A DNA stretch of 64,000 nt from an uncultured Prevotella sp. (GTDB lineage: Bacteria; Bacteroidota; Bacteroidia; Bacteroidales; Bacteroidaceae): positions 1 to 64,000 of the forward strand of contig CAMVUM010000007.1 in NCBI GenBank assembly GCA_947170725.1, written 5' to 3'. The notes below the pieces were generated by a model. The model made no database searches and was not told the origin of the DNA. It saw nothing but the letters and a program-made list of their open reading frames with translations. This document shows, one piece after another, positions 16,463 to 25,049 of this stretch (position 1 is the first letter of the stretch; each line of letters begins with the position of its first letter). The position numbers and the translations under genes were made by a program.

Positions 16463-16873
16463 ATGAAGAAACTATTTATTATTTCAGCAGCTGTACTGGC
16501 GCTCGGATTCATTGCTTGTAGCAGACACAAACAATCACGGAATGCTTCTCAGTGCTGTTCCGAAATGAAGGACAAGGCTGAAGGAAGTGCGAAAGACTTA
16601 GGAAAAAGCATCAAGCAAGGTGCCGCCATGGCTGCTGACACCGTAAAGGAGAAAGCCGCCGAAATAAAAGAAAATGTCAAGGAGAAGGCATCGGAAGCAG
16701 GCGCTGCTGTAAAGGAAAAGGCCGCAGTGGTCAAGGAAAAAGCCTCGGAAGCAGGGGCTGCTGTAAAGGAGAAGGCCTCGGAAGCGGGATCTGTTGTCAA
16801 GGAGAAGGTTGGAAAGGCCAAGGAAAAGGCAGCTGATGTTCTGGAGAGTGGCGAAAAGAAGCTCAGGGAATAA
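16463..16873 (+). CDS. Small lipoprotein with repetitive charged helical tail
   Basis: A 136-residue protein. The signal peptide ends in the lipobox FIAC (cysteine at about residue 18). The mature part, from about residue 45, is a run of near-repeats of the form VKEKASEAGAAVKEKA, rich in Lys, Glu and Ala, with an 11-residue-like rhythm. Such tails form long amphipathic helices, as in LEA and apolipoprotein-like proteins. Binding to the envelope or peptidoglycan, or stress protection, are guesses. The start at 16463 is fixed by the promoter at 16378-16407. The DNA encoding the tail is itself repetitive (aaggagaaggcctcggaagc-type units). Confidence 0.8.
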   Translation: MKKLFIISAAVLALGFIACSRHKQSRNASQCCSEMKDKAEGSAKDLGKSIKQGAAMAADTVKEKAAEIKENVKEKASEAGAAVKEKAAVVKEKASEAGAAVKEKASEAGSVVKEKVGKAKEKAADVLESGEKKLRE

Positions 16874-16898
16874 CCGCAGGGCTGATGTAAGGAAGAAA

Positions 16899-16975
16899 GA
16901 CGGGCCGTAGGAGGCTCCCGCAGACACGGAAGGAAAAGGCGGAGACCGTGGAAGCTGGAGTTCCTGCGGCCCGTC
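16899..16975. repeat. Inverted repeat in the 3' region of the lipoprotein gene
   Basis: Arms gacgggccgtagga (16899-16912) and tcctgcggcccgtc (16962-16975) pair with one G-T. A smaller cacgg/ccgtg pair sits inside. It may be the end of the lipoprotein mRNA, but there is no T run. Nothing else is seen up to the promoter at 17176. Confidence 0.5.
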
Positions 16976-17175
16976 GTGCGTATGTCAGGGCATATCGGTG
17001 GAGGAAAGAACCCTGTCTGTATGGCTTGGTGGGAAGAAGTGGGAAATGAAAAATATGGATGAGGATGGAAGGCAACTGTGGACAGAACAATGTTTTTATC
17101 GGGAAACCGCTGGATAAAAGCTATATAAAAACAACATTATTATAAAAAGTTTTAATAAGTTCCGTATTTATTTAG

Positions 17176-17183
17176 TATTTTTG
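17176..17183 (+). promoter_or_regulatory. Promoter -7 box for dsbD
   Basis: TATTTTTG followed by gcag, about 28 bases before the ATG at 17211. A start near 17189 would leave a leader of about 20 bases. This argues against an ATG at 17181. Confidence 0.65.
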
Positions 17184-17210
17184 CAGCCGAATATTCAAAT
17201 TTACATTGCA

Positions 17211-19289
17211 ATGAAGAAACTTTTTTTATTTCTTTTGGTGATGGTTCTTACCGTTGCCGCTAATGCCCAGATGGTCGATCCGGTACATTTCTCCTCGCAA
17301 CTGAAGATGTTGGGCGGTGATGAGGCGGAAATTGTCTTTTCGGCCAAAATAGATCGGGGATGGCATCTCTATTCCACCGAATTGGGCAACGACGGCCCTA
17401 TTTCGGCTACGTTCTATGTCAACAAGATGGACGGTGCAACGACCGTTGGAAAGCTCACTCCGCGCGGCAATGAGATTTCCAAGTATGACAATATGTTCGG
17501 AATGAAGCTGCGCTTCTTTGAGGGCAGCGGCGCTTTCGTCCAGAAAATAAAGTTCACCAAGGCTAAATACGAAATCGACTGCTATCTCGAATACGGTGCG
17601 TGCAATGACGAAATGTGCCTTCCGCCGTCGCAGATTGCACTCGTGAAGAAGGGCACTCTTCCCAATCCGCCGAAGACAGCCGAGGCTGACGGCAAGACGG
17701 CCGTGGCCAAGGACGGCGTTGAGGAAAAGGCTGCCGGTGACGAGAAAATCGGCGGAGCTGACGCCACGACAGGCATTGTTGTGGCCGAGGGCGACTCGGT
17801 GAAGGCTGATTCGGCCGCGGCCGTCGGCGCAAACGGTGGCGCTGAGGACGGGGTTGCGGCCGGTGCGGAACTGTGGAAGCCCGTCATCGACGAACTGAAG
17901 GCGTATGACAGGAACACGATGGACAGCTCTCTGCTCTACATCTTCCTCGCCGGACTGGCCGGAGGATTCCTCGCCCTGCTCACTCCCTGTGTGTGGCCGA
18001 TAATCCCGATGACCGTCAGTTTCTTCCTGAAGCGCAACAAGGACCGCTCCAAGGCTATCCGCGAGGCTGTCACCTATGGCGTTTCCATTGTCGTTATCTA
18101 TGTCCTGCTGGGACTGGTGGTGACGATGCTGTTCGGCGCAAGCGCACTCAATGCGCTGTCGACCAACGCCGTCTTCAACATATTCTTCTGTCTGTTGCTC
18201 GTGGTCTTTGCCGCGTCGTTCTTCGGAGCGTTTGAAATCACGCTGCCTTCGTCGTGGAGCAACAAGATTGATCAGAAGTCGGAATCTACGAGCGGAATGC
18301 TCAGCATCTTCCTCATGGCCTTTACGCTGACGCTCGTCTCCTTCTCATGCACAGGTCCAATCATCGGTTTCCTGCTTGTGGCTGTGTCCACTCAGGGAAG
18401 CTACATAGCCCCCACCATCGGTATGTTGGGCTTCGCCATCGCTCTGGCCATCCCATTCACGCTGTTCGCCATGTTCCCGAGTCTCCTGAAATCGGCTCCG
18501 AAGTCGGGCGGATGGATGAATGTGGTCAAGGTGGTGCTCGGCTTCATAGAGATTGCTTTTGCCCTGAAGTTCTTGTCGGTGGCCGACCTGGCCTACGGCT
18601 GGCACATTCTTGACCGCGAGGTGTTCATCTCGCTGTGGATCGTGATCTTCGGACTGCTCGGCATCTACCTGCTCGGCTGGCTCAAATTCCCGCATGACGA
18701 CGAGGGCAACCGCACCAATGTGCCCCAGTTCTTCCTCGCCATGATTTCACTGGCGTTTGCCATCTACATGGTGCCGGGACTGTGGGGAGCACCTCTTAAG
18801 GCCATCAGCGCTTTCGCTCCGCCGATGAACACACAGGACTTCAACCTTCAGAAGTCGGCCGTTGAGGCCCATTTCACAGACTATGACGAGGGTATGGCCG
18901 CCGCCGCCCGAATGGGAAAGCCGGTCATGGTCGACTTCACGGGCTTCGGTTGTGTCAACTGCCGTAAGATGGAAGCTGCCGTATGGACAGACCCGAAGGT
19001 CGCAGGCATGCTTTCGAAGGACTATGTTCTCATCTCGCTTTACGTCGACGATAAGACCCCGTTGCGCGAGCCAATCACCGTGACGGAGAACGGCCAGCAG
19101 CGCACGCTGCGCACCGTGGGCGACAAGTGGAGCTATCTGGAACGCACGAAGGTGGGGGCCAACACGCAGCCGGTATATGTCCTGCTCGACAACGAGGGCA
19201 AACCACTCAACGGATTGCGCTCCTACGATGAGGACATACAGGAGTATGTTGACTTCCTCAACAAAGGATTGGAGAATTACCGCAAATGA
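17211..19289 (+). CDS. dsbD: Thiol:disulfide interchange protein DsbD
   Basis: A 692-residue membrane protein that passes electrons from cytoplasmic thioredoxin to periplasmic thiol proteins. Order: signal peptide (residues 1-20, ending ANAQ); N-terminal periplasmic domain (about 21-150); an Ala/Gly/Asp-rich linker (about 160-220); an eight-helix transmembrane domain (about 240-540) with the redox cysteines in LTPCVWP and FSCTGP; and a C-terminal thioredoxin-like domain with CVNC at residues 581-584. All three modules are present. The long acidic linker is unusual but not disruptive. The cysteine desulfidase gene begins 16 bases after its stop. Confidence 0.92.
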   Translation: MKKLFLFLLVMVLTVAANAQMVDPVHFSSQLKMLGGDEAEIVFSAKIDRGWHLYSTELGNDGPISATFYVNKMDGATTVGKLTPRGNEISKYDNMFGMKLRFFEGSGAFVQKIKFTKAKYEIDCYLEYGACNDEMCLPPSQIALVKKGTLPNPPKTAEADGKTAVAKDGVEEKAAGDEKIGGADATTGIVVAEGDSVKADSAAAVGANGGAEDGVAAGAELWKPVIDELKAYDRNTMDSSLLYIFLAGLAGGFLALLTPCVWPIIPMTVSFFLKRNKDRSKAIREAVTYGVSIVVIYVLLGLVVTMLFGASALNALSTNAVFNIFFCLLLVVFAASFFGAFEITLPSSWSNKIDQKSESTSGMLSIFLMAFTLTLVSFSCTGPIIGFLLVAVSTQGSYIAPTIGMLGFAIALAIPFTLFAMFPSLLKSAPKSGGWMNVVKVVLGFIEIAFALKFLSVADLAYGWHILDREVFISLWIVIFGLLGIYLLGWLKFPHDDEGNRTNVPQFFLAMISLAFAIYMVPGLWGAPLKAISAFAPPMNTQDFNLQKSAVEAHFTDYDEGMAAAARMGKPVMVDFTGFGCVNCRKMEAAVWTDPKVAGMLSKDYVLISLYVDDKTPLREPITVTENGQQRTLRTVGDKWSYLERTKVGANTQPVYVLLDNEGKPLNGLRSYDEDIQEYVDFLNKGLENYRK

Positions 19290-19305
19290 TTTCGTCGGCT
19301 GAATT

Positions 19306-20595
19306 ATGATAGACATCAAGACACGCGAGCGCATCATTGCCCTCATAAAGCGCGAAGTGGTTCCCGCCATCGGCTGTACCGAGCCGATGGCCGTGGCTCT
19401 TTGTGTGGCCAAGGCAACGGAAACACTGGGCTGCAGGCCTGAAAGAATAAGCCTGTTGCTGAGCGCCAACATCCTGAAGAATGCCATGGGAGTGGGTATT
19501 CCGGGCACAGGCATGATCGGATTGCCCATCGCCGTATCGCTCGGGGCGCTCATAGGAAAGTCCGCCTACGGGCTTGAGGTGCTCAAGGACCTTACGCCGG
19601 AAACACTTGCAGAGGGCAAGGCATATATGGAAAGCCACTGCATTGACATAAAACTGAAGGAAGGCATCACAGAAAAGCTCTACATCGAGGTTGCGTGTGA
19701 GGCCGGAGACCACCGCGCTACGGCCGTAATTGCCGGCAGTCACACCCGTTTTGTCATTGTGACCAGTGACGAAGAGGTGCTCATGGGAGCTGCCGGCGGT
19801 GTGTCATCGGAGGATGAAGACGAAGACATTAGGCTCGACATGTGCCTTGTCTACGACTTCGCCATGACGTCACCGCTGGACGAACTGCGCTTCATCCTTG
19901 CCACAAAGGAATATAACATGGGGGCTGCCCGCGAGGCCATCAAGGGTAACTACGGCCACAATCTCGGCAAGACCATCGACCGACCGCTGAGCCAGGGAAT
20001 TCTCGGACACAGCATATTCTCCCATATTATCGCCAAGACGGCTTCGGCATGTGACGCCCGTATGGGCGGCGCGATGATTCCGGTGATGAGCAATTCGGGT
20101 AGTGGCAATCAGGGAATCTGCGCCACCAATCCCGTGGCGGTGTATGCCGAGGAAAACGAAAACACGGAGGAGGAGCTCATAAGGGCACTCACCCTGAGCC
20201 ACCTGACGGCCATCTATATCAAGCAGAGCCTCGGAAAACTGTCCGCGTTGTGCGGTTGTGTGGTTGCCTCGATAGGCAGCAGTTGTGGCATAACCTACCT
20301 CATGGGAGGCGACTATCAGCGCATTTGCTGGGCGGTGAAGAACATGATAGCCAACCTTACGGGCATGATATGTGATGGGGCAAAGCCGAGTTGCGCGCTG
20401 AAAATATCGTCGGGAGTGAGCACGGCCATACTCTCGGCCTTGCTGGCAATGGAGGGCAAGTGTGTTTCGAGTGCCGAAGGCATCATTGATGACTGTGTGG
20501 ACAGGAGCATACACAACCTTACTTCAATCGGAGCGGAGGCCATGCGTGTTACCGACGACATGGTTCTGAACATAATGACACATAAAGGGTGCTGA
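19306..20595 (+). CDS. L-cysteine desulfidase family protein (UPF0597/CdsB)
   Basis: A 429-residue protein of the UPF0597 family. Characterised relatives are L-cysteine desulfidases, which split cysteine to pyruvate, ammonia and sulfide using an Fe-S cluster; the family is often labelled serine dehydratase alpha-like. Landmarks: VPAIGCTEPMAVALCVAKA at the N-terminus, SNSGSGNQGI in the middle, and the cysteine-bearing LCGCVVASIGSSCG and GMICDGAKPSC segments near the C-terminus. It lies 16 bases after dsbD, so a common thiol-management role is plausible. The TGA stop is inside the stem of the following terminator. Confidence 0.88.
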   Translation: MIDIKTRERIIALIKREVVPAIGCTEPMAVALCVAKATETLGCRPERISLLLSANILKNAMGVGIPGTGMIGLPIAVSLGALIGKSAYGLEVLKDLTPETLAEGKAYMESHCIDIKLKEGITEKLYIEVACEAGDHRATAVIAGSHTRFVIVTSDEEVLMGAAGGVSSEDEDEDIRLDMCLVYDFAMTSPLDELRFILATKEYNMGAAREAIKGNYGHNLGKTIDRPLSQGILGHSIFSHIIAKTASACDARMGGAMIPVMSNSGSGNQGICATNPVAVYAEENENTEEELIRALTLSHLTAIYIKQSLGKLSALCGCVVASIGSSCGITYLMGGDYQRICWAVKNMIANLTGMICDGAKPSCALKISSGVSTAILSALLAMEGKCVSSAEGIIDDCVDRSIHNLTSIGAEAMRVTDDMVLNIMTHKGC

Positions 20596-20622
20596 GGGAT
20601 AATCCCTCAGCACCTTTCTTCT
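20587..20622 (+). terminator. Terminator after the cysteine desulfidase gene
   Basis: Stem ggtgctgaggg/ccctcagcacc (20588-20598 and 20604-20614), loop of 5 bases, followed by a T-rich run. The coding stop (20593-20595) lies within the left arm, so a terminating ribosome would block the hairpin. Confidence 0.88.
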
Positions 20623-20903
20623 TTTATATACATACGGCGTTTCTGCCGCATCTGGATGGTGCGGACAATTCAATCGGATGGTGGTGGCAGCCCGGCTATT
20701 TGGCTGATTGAAATCCGGCTCCGTGAGGGAGCCTCCCTGGCGCATCCGGAATGTCGGTTGCCGTCATGTGATAGAGCGGATGCACAAGTGCGCATCCCTA
20801 CCGTGGCCATAGTTATAATGAATACGTTATATATGTTAAGACAGCTGAATAGTAACGGATGGCGTCTCGATGGTTAAAAAATAATAAGTCGGGAGGATTC
20901 TCT

Positions 20904-20933
20904 TTGCTGTCAATAAAATTAATAATATCTTTG
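20904..20933 (+). promoter_or_regulatory. Full promoter for the beta-barrel gene
   Basis: TTG at 20904-20906 and TATCTTTG at 20926-20933 are separated by 19 bases, matching the Bacteroidetes consensus. The leader to the ATG at 21034 would be about 95 bases. The stretch 20621-20903 holds nothing recognisable apart from a small ggctcc/ggagcc hairpin near 20717-20733. Confidence 0.8.
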
Positions 20934-21033
20934 CATGACACAGGCGGCGCTCGGCAATCGGCAAGTGAACTTGCATTGCTTTCCCCAGCGCCGTATTTGA
21001 ACAAGATAATAACAACACACCAATATTACGAAG

Positions 21034-21687
21034 ATGAAGAGATTGATTTTCACCATCGCAAGCATCATCATGACCCTGCCGATGCTCGCACAGTATGATT
21101 CTTACGGCAGGACACAGGCAAGTATGCCGGGATATGCCTATGAACGTAACATATACTACGGTTTGCGCCTCGGTATGGGTATATCTACCGTCAATTCCGA
21201 CGATAGCGATCTTGACGGCGGAAGTTCGCAGACGGGACTGAATCTTGGTGCCGTAGCCGGATTCCAGCTGGCTGCCTCTGCTCCTGTCTACCTCGAAACG
21301 GGACTCTTCTACACCGAAAAGGGTGGAAAAGGCTATGTAGACAACTCGAAATTCACGTACAATCTGAACTATCTTGAAATACCAATCATCGTGAAATACC
21401 GCTACAGCATTGACGACAGTTTCTCCGTTCAGCCTTTTGCCGGCGGCTATATCGCGTTTGGCGTGGGTGGCAAAGTGAAGAACTATTCAGAGCGTGAGAC
21501 CAGTTCTTCGTTTTCGGAGAACTACTTCAAACGTTTTGACGGCGGATTGAAGATAGGATGCGGTGCCGAATATCAGATGATATATGCCGAGCTTGCATAC
21601 GATTGGGGATTGGCAAACATCTGCCACAGCGACTTTGACACGTCACGGACAGGTTGCTTCTACATCAACTGCGGTGTAAACTTCTGA
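21034..21687 (+). CDS. Small outer-membrane beta-barrel protein
   Basis: A 217-residue exported protein with a clear signal peptide (residues 1-20, ending MLAQ). The mature part has repeated short amphipathic strands with glycine and aromatic residues (for example GLNLGAVAGFQLAAS and FSVQPFAGGYIAFGVG) and ends in phenylalanine, as barrel proteins do. It fits the outer-membrane-beta-barrel/porin-like family of Bacteroidetes. No enzyme residues are seen and the cargo, if any, is unknown. It is a single-gene unit with its own promoter and terminator. Confidence 0.82.
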   Translation: MKRLIFTIASIIMTLPMLAQYDSYGRTQASMPGYAYERNIYYGLRLGMGISTVNSDDSDLDGGSSQTGLNLGAVAGFQLAASAPVYLETGLFYTEKGGKGYVDNSKFTYNLNYLEIPIIVKYRYSIDDSFSVQPFAGGYIAFGVGGKVKNYSERETSSSFSENYFKRFDGGLKIGCGAEYQMIYAELAYDWGLANICHSDFDTSRTGCFYINCGVNF

Positions 21688-21727
21688 CGTTTCCGTGTGA
21701 CGGCGCAATGGTACGTGACCTTGCAGA

Positions 21728-21795
21728 ACATCCCCGGGAGCACTGTCATATCGGATTGATGACAGTGCTCCCGGGGATGTTCGGTTTTTGTTTTA
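21728..21795 (+). terminator. Strong terminator after the beta-barrel gene
   Basis: A perfect 23-bp stem (21728-21750 and 21759-21781) with an 8-base loop, followed by a T-rich run. The stem contains the core atccccgggagcactgtcat. Confidence 0.92.
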
Positions 21796-21825
21796 CGGCA
21801 ATATCGTCATACAGGTATATAAACA

Positions 21826-21857
21826 AAGAATGACAAACCTGCTGGTTTGTCATTCTT
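21826..21857 (-). terminator. Terminator after the initiator tRNA
   Basis: A perfect 14-bp stem (21826-21839 and 21844-21857) with a 4-base loop lies 4 bases from the tRNA 3' end on the minus strand. It would end that transcript; it also faces the plus-strand terminator at 21728-21795. Confidence 0.8.
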
Positions 21858-21861
21858 CTCT

Positions 21862-21937
21862 TGGTTGCGGAGGCAGGACTCGAACATGCGACCTCCAGGT
21901 TATGAGCCTGGCGAGCTACCAACTGCTCCACTCCGCG
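21862..21937 (-). tRNA. Initiator tRNA-fMet (anticodon CAT)
   Basis: Minus-strand cloverleaf with anticodon CAT in the loop CTCATAA. The acceptor begins C and ends A opposite it (CGCGGAG with CTCCGCA), the C1-A72 mismatch that marks initiator tRNA. ACCA is encoded at the 3' end (21865-21862). The anticodon stem is CCAGG/CCTGG rather than the usual run of three G-C pairs, which is common in this phylum. Confidence 0.92.
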
Positions 21938-22092
21938 GTGTTATTTCTGAATTGCGAGTGCAAAGGTAACACTTTATTTTTGATTATGCAAGACTTTCCC
22001 GTATTTTTTGTTCCCAGACCCGAAAAAGTCACCATTTCGTGGTCTTTTTGTAACCATTAGTGTTCCGTAAGGTCACAAAAAACGTTTTTCAG

Positions 22093-22109
22093 ACGGACAA
22101 AATGTCCGT
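22093..22109. promoter_or_regulatory. Putative TetR operator
   Basis: A palindrome with perfect 7-base arms and a 3-base centre: ACGGACA aaa TGTCCGT. It lies just upstream of the -33 element of the TetR-fabG promoter, the usual place for autoregulation. The assignment is inferred from position. Confidence 0.5.
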
Positions 22110-22114
22110 TTTAT

Positions 22115-22145
22115 TTGCTCATTCAAAATATAATTGATACTTTTG
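22115..22145 (+). promoter_or_regulatory. Full promoter for the TetR-fabG operon
   Basis: TTG at 22115-22117 and TACTTTTG at 22138-22145, spacing 20 bases. The start would be near 22151, so the ATG at 22115 cannot be the real start and the ATG at 22196 is used. An aaggagg run (22180-22187) precedes that ATG. Confidence 0.78.
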
Positions 22146-22195
22146 CACATGATAATGACGATGTGCAATATCATCAAGAAAAGGAGGAAAAGATT

Positions 22196-22789
22196 ATGTC
22201 CATATCGAAAACACGACAAAAACTGATTGATGTGGCAAGGCAGTTGTTCGCCAAGAACGGCCTTGAGAACACCACAATGAATGACATAGCCCTTGCGTCC
22301 GGTAAGGGTCGACGAACGTTGTACACCTATTTCAAGAGCAAGGAGGATGTTTATTATGCCGTGATAGAATCCGAACTGGAGCGTCTGTCCGACCGGTTGG
22401 ACGAGGTTGCTGCAAAGAAAACACGGCCTCAGGACAAGATAATAGAACTTATCTACACCCATCTGAACATGATTAAGGAGACTGTAGTGCGCAACGGTAA
22501 TCTGCGTGCTGAGTTTTTCCGCAATATATGGATGGTGGAGAAGGTCCGCAAGAACTTCGATGAGGACGAGATAGAGCTGTTCCGCAAGGTCTATGCCAAT
22601 GGCAAGGCTGACGGCGAGTTCGACATAGAGAATGTCGACCTCGTGGCCGACATAACCCACTATTGTATCAAGGGACTTGAAGTACCTTATATATATGGAC
22701 GTCTGGGCCATGGCATGACCGAGGAGACGAGCAAGCCACTCGTGGCCAAGGTCGTCTACGGAGCGCTGGGAAAAAGCATGCTGAAATAA
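22196..22789 (+). CDS. TetR/AcrR family transcriptional regulator
   Basis: A 197-residue regulator. The N-terminal helix-turn-helix is at about residues 10-55, with FAKNGLENTTMNDIALASGKGRRTLYTYF as the standard TetR signature region. The C-terminal ligand domain is helical and not specific. The start at 22196 follows a good purine-rich ribosome site, unusual here. fabG begins 36 bases after its stop, and a palindrome in front of the promoter may be its own operator. Control of fatty-acid synthesis is suggested by the neighbour; no ligand can be named. Confidence 0.88.
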   Translation: MSISKTRQKLIDVARQLFAKNGLENTTMNDIALASGKGRRTLYTYFKSKEDVYYAVIESELERLSDRLDEVAAKKTRPQDKIIELIYTHLNMIKETVVRNGNLRAEFFRNIWMVEKVRKNFDEDEIELFRKVYANGKADGEFDIENVDLVADITHYCIKGLEVPYIYGRLGHGMTEETSKPLVAKVVYGALGKSMLK

Positions 22790-22824
22790 CATATATCAAT
22801 AAACATAATAAAACAACAAAGAAA

Positions 22825-23571
22825 ATGGGATTATTGACAGGTAAGACAGCCCTCATCACGGGAGCTGCGCGCGGTATAGGTAAAGCTATCGCGCTGAAAT
22901 TTGCCGAAGAGGGCGCAAACGTTGCGTTTACGGACCTCGTAATCGACGAGAATGGCAAGGCTACTGAGGCCGAGATTGCAGCAAAGGGCGTCAAAGCCAA
23001 AGGATATGCGAGCAACGCGGCCGACTTCGCTCAGACCGAAGAGGTTGTCAAGATGGTTAAGGAAGAGTTCGGTTCGATTGACATTCTGGTCAACAACGCC
23101 GGTATCACGAAGGACGGTCTGATGCTTCGCATGACCGAGGCACAGTGGGACGCAGTCATCGCGGTCAACCTGAAGAGCGCCTTCAACTTCATCCACGCCT
23201 GCGTGCCGGTTATGATGCGCCAGCGCGGCGGTTCAATCATCAACATGGCGTCGGTTGTCGGAGTTCACGGCAATGCCGGCCAGAGCAACTATGCCGCCTC
23301 AAAGGCTGGTCTGATAGCTCTCGCCAAGAGTGTGGCTCAGGAGATGGGCCCGAAGGGCATCCGTGCCAACGCCATTGCTCCTGGCTTCATCGACACAGCC
23401 ATGACACAGGCTCTGTCTGACGAAGTCCGCAAGGAGTGGGCGGCCAAGATTCCTCTGCGTCGCGGCGGAACGGTGGCCGACATCGCCAACTGTGCAACGT
23501 TCCTCGCCTCTGACATGTCAAGCTACATCAGCGGACAGGTCATCCAGGTTGACGGCGGTATGAATATGTAA
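22825..23571 (+). CDS. fabG: 3-oxoacyl-ACP reductase FabG
   Basis: A 248-residue short-chain dehydrogenase that reduces 3-oxoacyl-ACP with NADPH in fatty-acid elongation. The cofactor motif GAARGIG is at about residues 13-19, NNAGITKDGL at about 90, the catalytic serine in INMASVVG near 138, and YAASK (Tyr and Lys) at about 154-158. The C-terminal GQVIQVDGGMNM is typical of FabG. It follows the TetR gene after 36 bases and is probably in its operon. A long inverted repeat lies 18 bases after the stop. Confidence 0.93.
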   Translation: MGLLTGKTALITGAARGIGKAIALKFAEEGANVAFTDLVIDENGKATEAEIAAKGVKAKGYASNAADFAQTEEVVKMVKEEFGSIDILVNNAGITKDGLMLRMTEAQWDAVIAVNLKSAFNFIHACVPVMMRQRGGSIINMASVVGVHGNAGQSNYAASKAGLIALAKSVAQEMGPKGIRANAIAPGFIDTAMTQALSDEVRKEWAAKIPLRRGGTVADIANCATFLASDMSSYISGQVIQVDGGMNM

Positions 23572-23588
23572 TAACCGTAACCACGCAT

Positions 23589-23678
23589 ACGGCCCCCTCC
23601 GACTCCCCCAAGGGGGAGAGAAGTGAAATGTCTAAAAGCATACTTTCTCTCCCGATTGGGGGAGTCGGAGGGGGCCGT
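23589..23678. repeat. Long palindromic repeat, ~34-bp arms
   Basis: Arms 23589-23610 and 23657-23678 are perfectly complementary (22 bases, core ggccccctccgactccccca), and the match continues inward for 12 more bases with two mismatches. The left arm also folds on itself (ctcccccaagggggag). It lies between fabG and the pseudouridine synthase gene and would form a very stable hairpin, perhaps ending the fabG transcript. The next gene starts 24 bases after it. Confidence 0.88.
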
Positions 23679-23702
23679 GAGCTTTTTTGGGGCACAATCA
23701 TC

Positions 23703-24386
23703 ATGCAACCACTTTACGAAGACAACCATATTATCATCGTCAGCAAAGAGAGCGGCGAGATAGTTCAGGGCGATAAGACCGGCGATAAGCCGCTTTCGGA
23801 GACAGTCAAGGAATATATCAAGGAGAAATACAACAAGCCGGGCAATGTCTTTCTCGGCGTTGTCCACCGCCTCGACCGTCCTGTGGGCGGCGTGGTAGTC
23901 TTTGCCCGCACGTCAAAGGCTCTGCCGCGGCTCAACGAGATGTTCCGCGCAGGCAGTGTCCATAAGACCTATTGGGCCATTGTGGCCAACGAACCGCCCC
24001 GTCCCGAGGGCCGTCTTGAGAACTGGCTCGTACGCAACGAGCGGCAGAACAAGAGCTACGCCTACGACAGGGAGGTGCCCCAGTCGAAAAAAGCCGTGCT
24101 TGACTATCGTGTAATCGCCCGTGGAGAGCGTTACCGCCTGCTTGAAATACACCTTCATACAGGCCGTCACCATCAGATCCGCTGCCAGTTGGCCGCAATG
24201 GGATGTCCTATCAAGGGCGACCTGAAATATGGTGCGCCGCGCAGCAACCCCGACGGGAGCATATCACTCTTTGCCCGCCGCATAGAGTTCGACCATCCGG
24301 TCAGCCACGAACATATTTCGGTTGAGGCTCCTTTGCCCGCCGATAGGCTGTGGCAGACGTTGGGCAGGGAAGCAGAACCTATATGA
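23703..24386 (+). CDS. RluA-family pseudouridine synthase
   Basis: A 227-residue enzyme that isomerises uridine to pseudouridine in rRNA or tRNA. The catalytic aspartate is D58 in GVVHRLDRPVGG, a normal RluA-family motif. The N-terminal S4 domain of RluC/RluD is absent, as in the short members. HLHTGRHHQIRCQLAA and GDLKYGAP, further family blocks, are present. The ATG at 23703 was chosen over 23628, because the latter would start inside the palindromic repeat and add unrelated residues. Target site unknown. Confidence 0.9.
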   Translation: MQPLYEDNHIIIVSKESGEIVQGDKTGDKPLSETVKEYIKEKYNKPGNVFLGVVHRLDRPVGGVVVFARTSKALPRLNEMFRAGSVHKTYWAIVANEPPRPEGRLENWLVRNERQNKSYAYDREVPQSKKAVLDYRVIARGERYRLLEIHLHTGRHHQIRCQLAAMGCPIKGDLKYGAPRSNPDGSISLFARRIEFDHPVSHEHISVEAPLPADRLWQTLGREAEPI

Positions 24387-24431
24387 AAAGCCTCTTTGTG
24401 GGTAACTTCAGGTACATATACTTGTGATTTT

Positions 24432-24506
24432 GGAAGCAACAGGCTCATTTGGAAGCAAAATGTAGCAAGTCGACTTGAAGCACTTTCCAAATAGCTTGTT
24501 GCTTCC
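24432..24506. repeat. Two-part inverted repeat after the pseudouridine synthase gene
   Basis: ggaagcaacaggct (24432-24445) pairs with agcttgttgcttcc (24493-24506) and, inside it, atttggaag with ctttccaaat (24447 onward and 24483-24492). A loop of about 25 bases is left. It is a long-armed, interrupted stem with no T run, possibly an insertion remnant. The remaining 270 bases to the next promoter show nothing. Confidence 0.6.
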
Positions 24507-24776
24507 GATGATGACAAAGAAGCGTATGGAAAGAAGTCTACGGAGGTCGGAGAATTCAGAATTATCTTTAACTTTTGCAGATGGTTCAGTGTTGTGGTGT
24601 TCATTCCCTGGCGGATTTTCGTGGTCTGCATGATCCGTTGTCCGGATGGCAATCTTTCGCCCTGCACACGTTATGGAAAATCAGTTTAAGTCATGGGTAA
24701 ACACTTCCGGGTGAGTTTGTTGTAAAAAACTTCAAAAAAAATCGGCGGTTATATAGGGATTGTACAACTTTTTTGT

Positions 24777-24784
24777 TATTTTTG
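24777..24784 (+). promoter_or_regulatory. Promoter -7 box for the lipocalin-like gene
   Basis: TATTTTTG followed by gcaag. The leader would be long, about 260 bases to the ATG at 25050, with no gene-sized frame inside. Confidence 0.5.
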
Positions 24785-25049
24785 CAAGCGGATGGGATTA
24801 TCTCTTTCCATTAGCTTTTATTAAATAAAGAAGTGTTATGCTTATTTCTTGCGAATGGATGTTAGGCAAAATTCGAAGTGAACGAGTCTGCCATAGAGGC
24901 TCTTAACGCTTGGTGTGGGCGTCTGTTGCATCTTCACAGGACTTTATCAGGAATTTTCATTCAAGAGAAAGGGTATTGCGGTTCCACGCTTCGTAGTTTT
25001 AAGAAGACGTCTTTGGGGGACCGGGAGACGTAAAATAATGCATTAGAAA

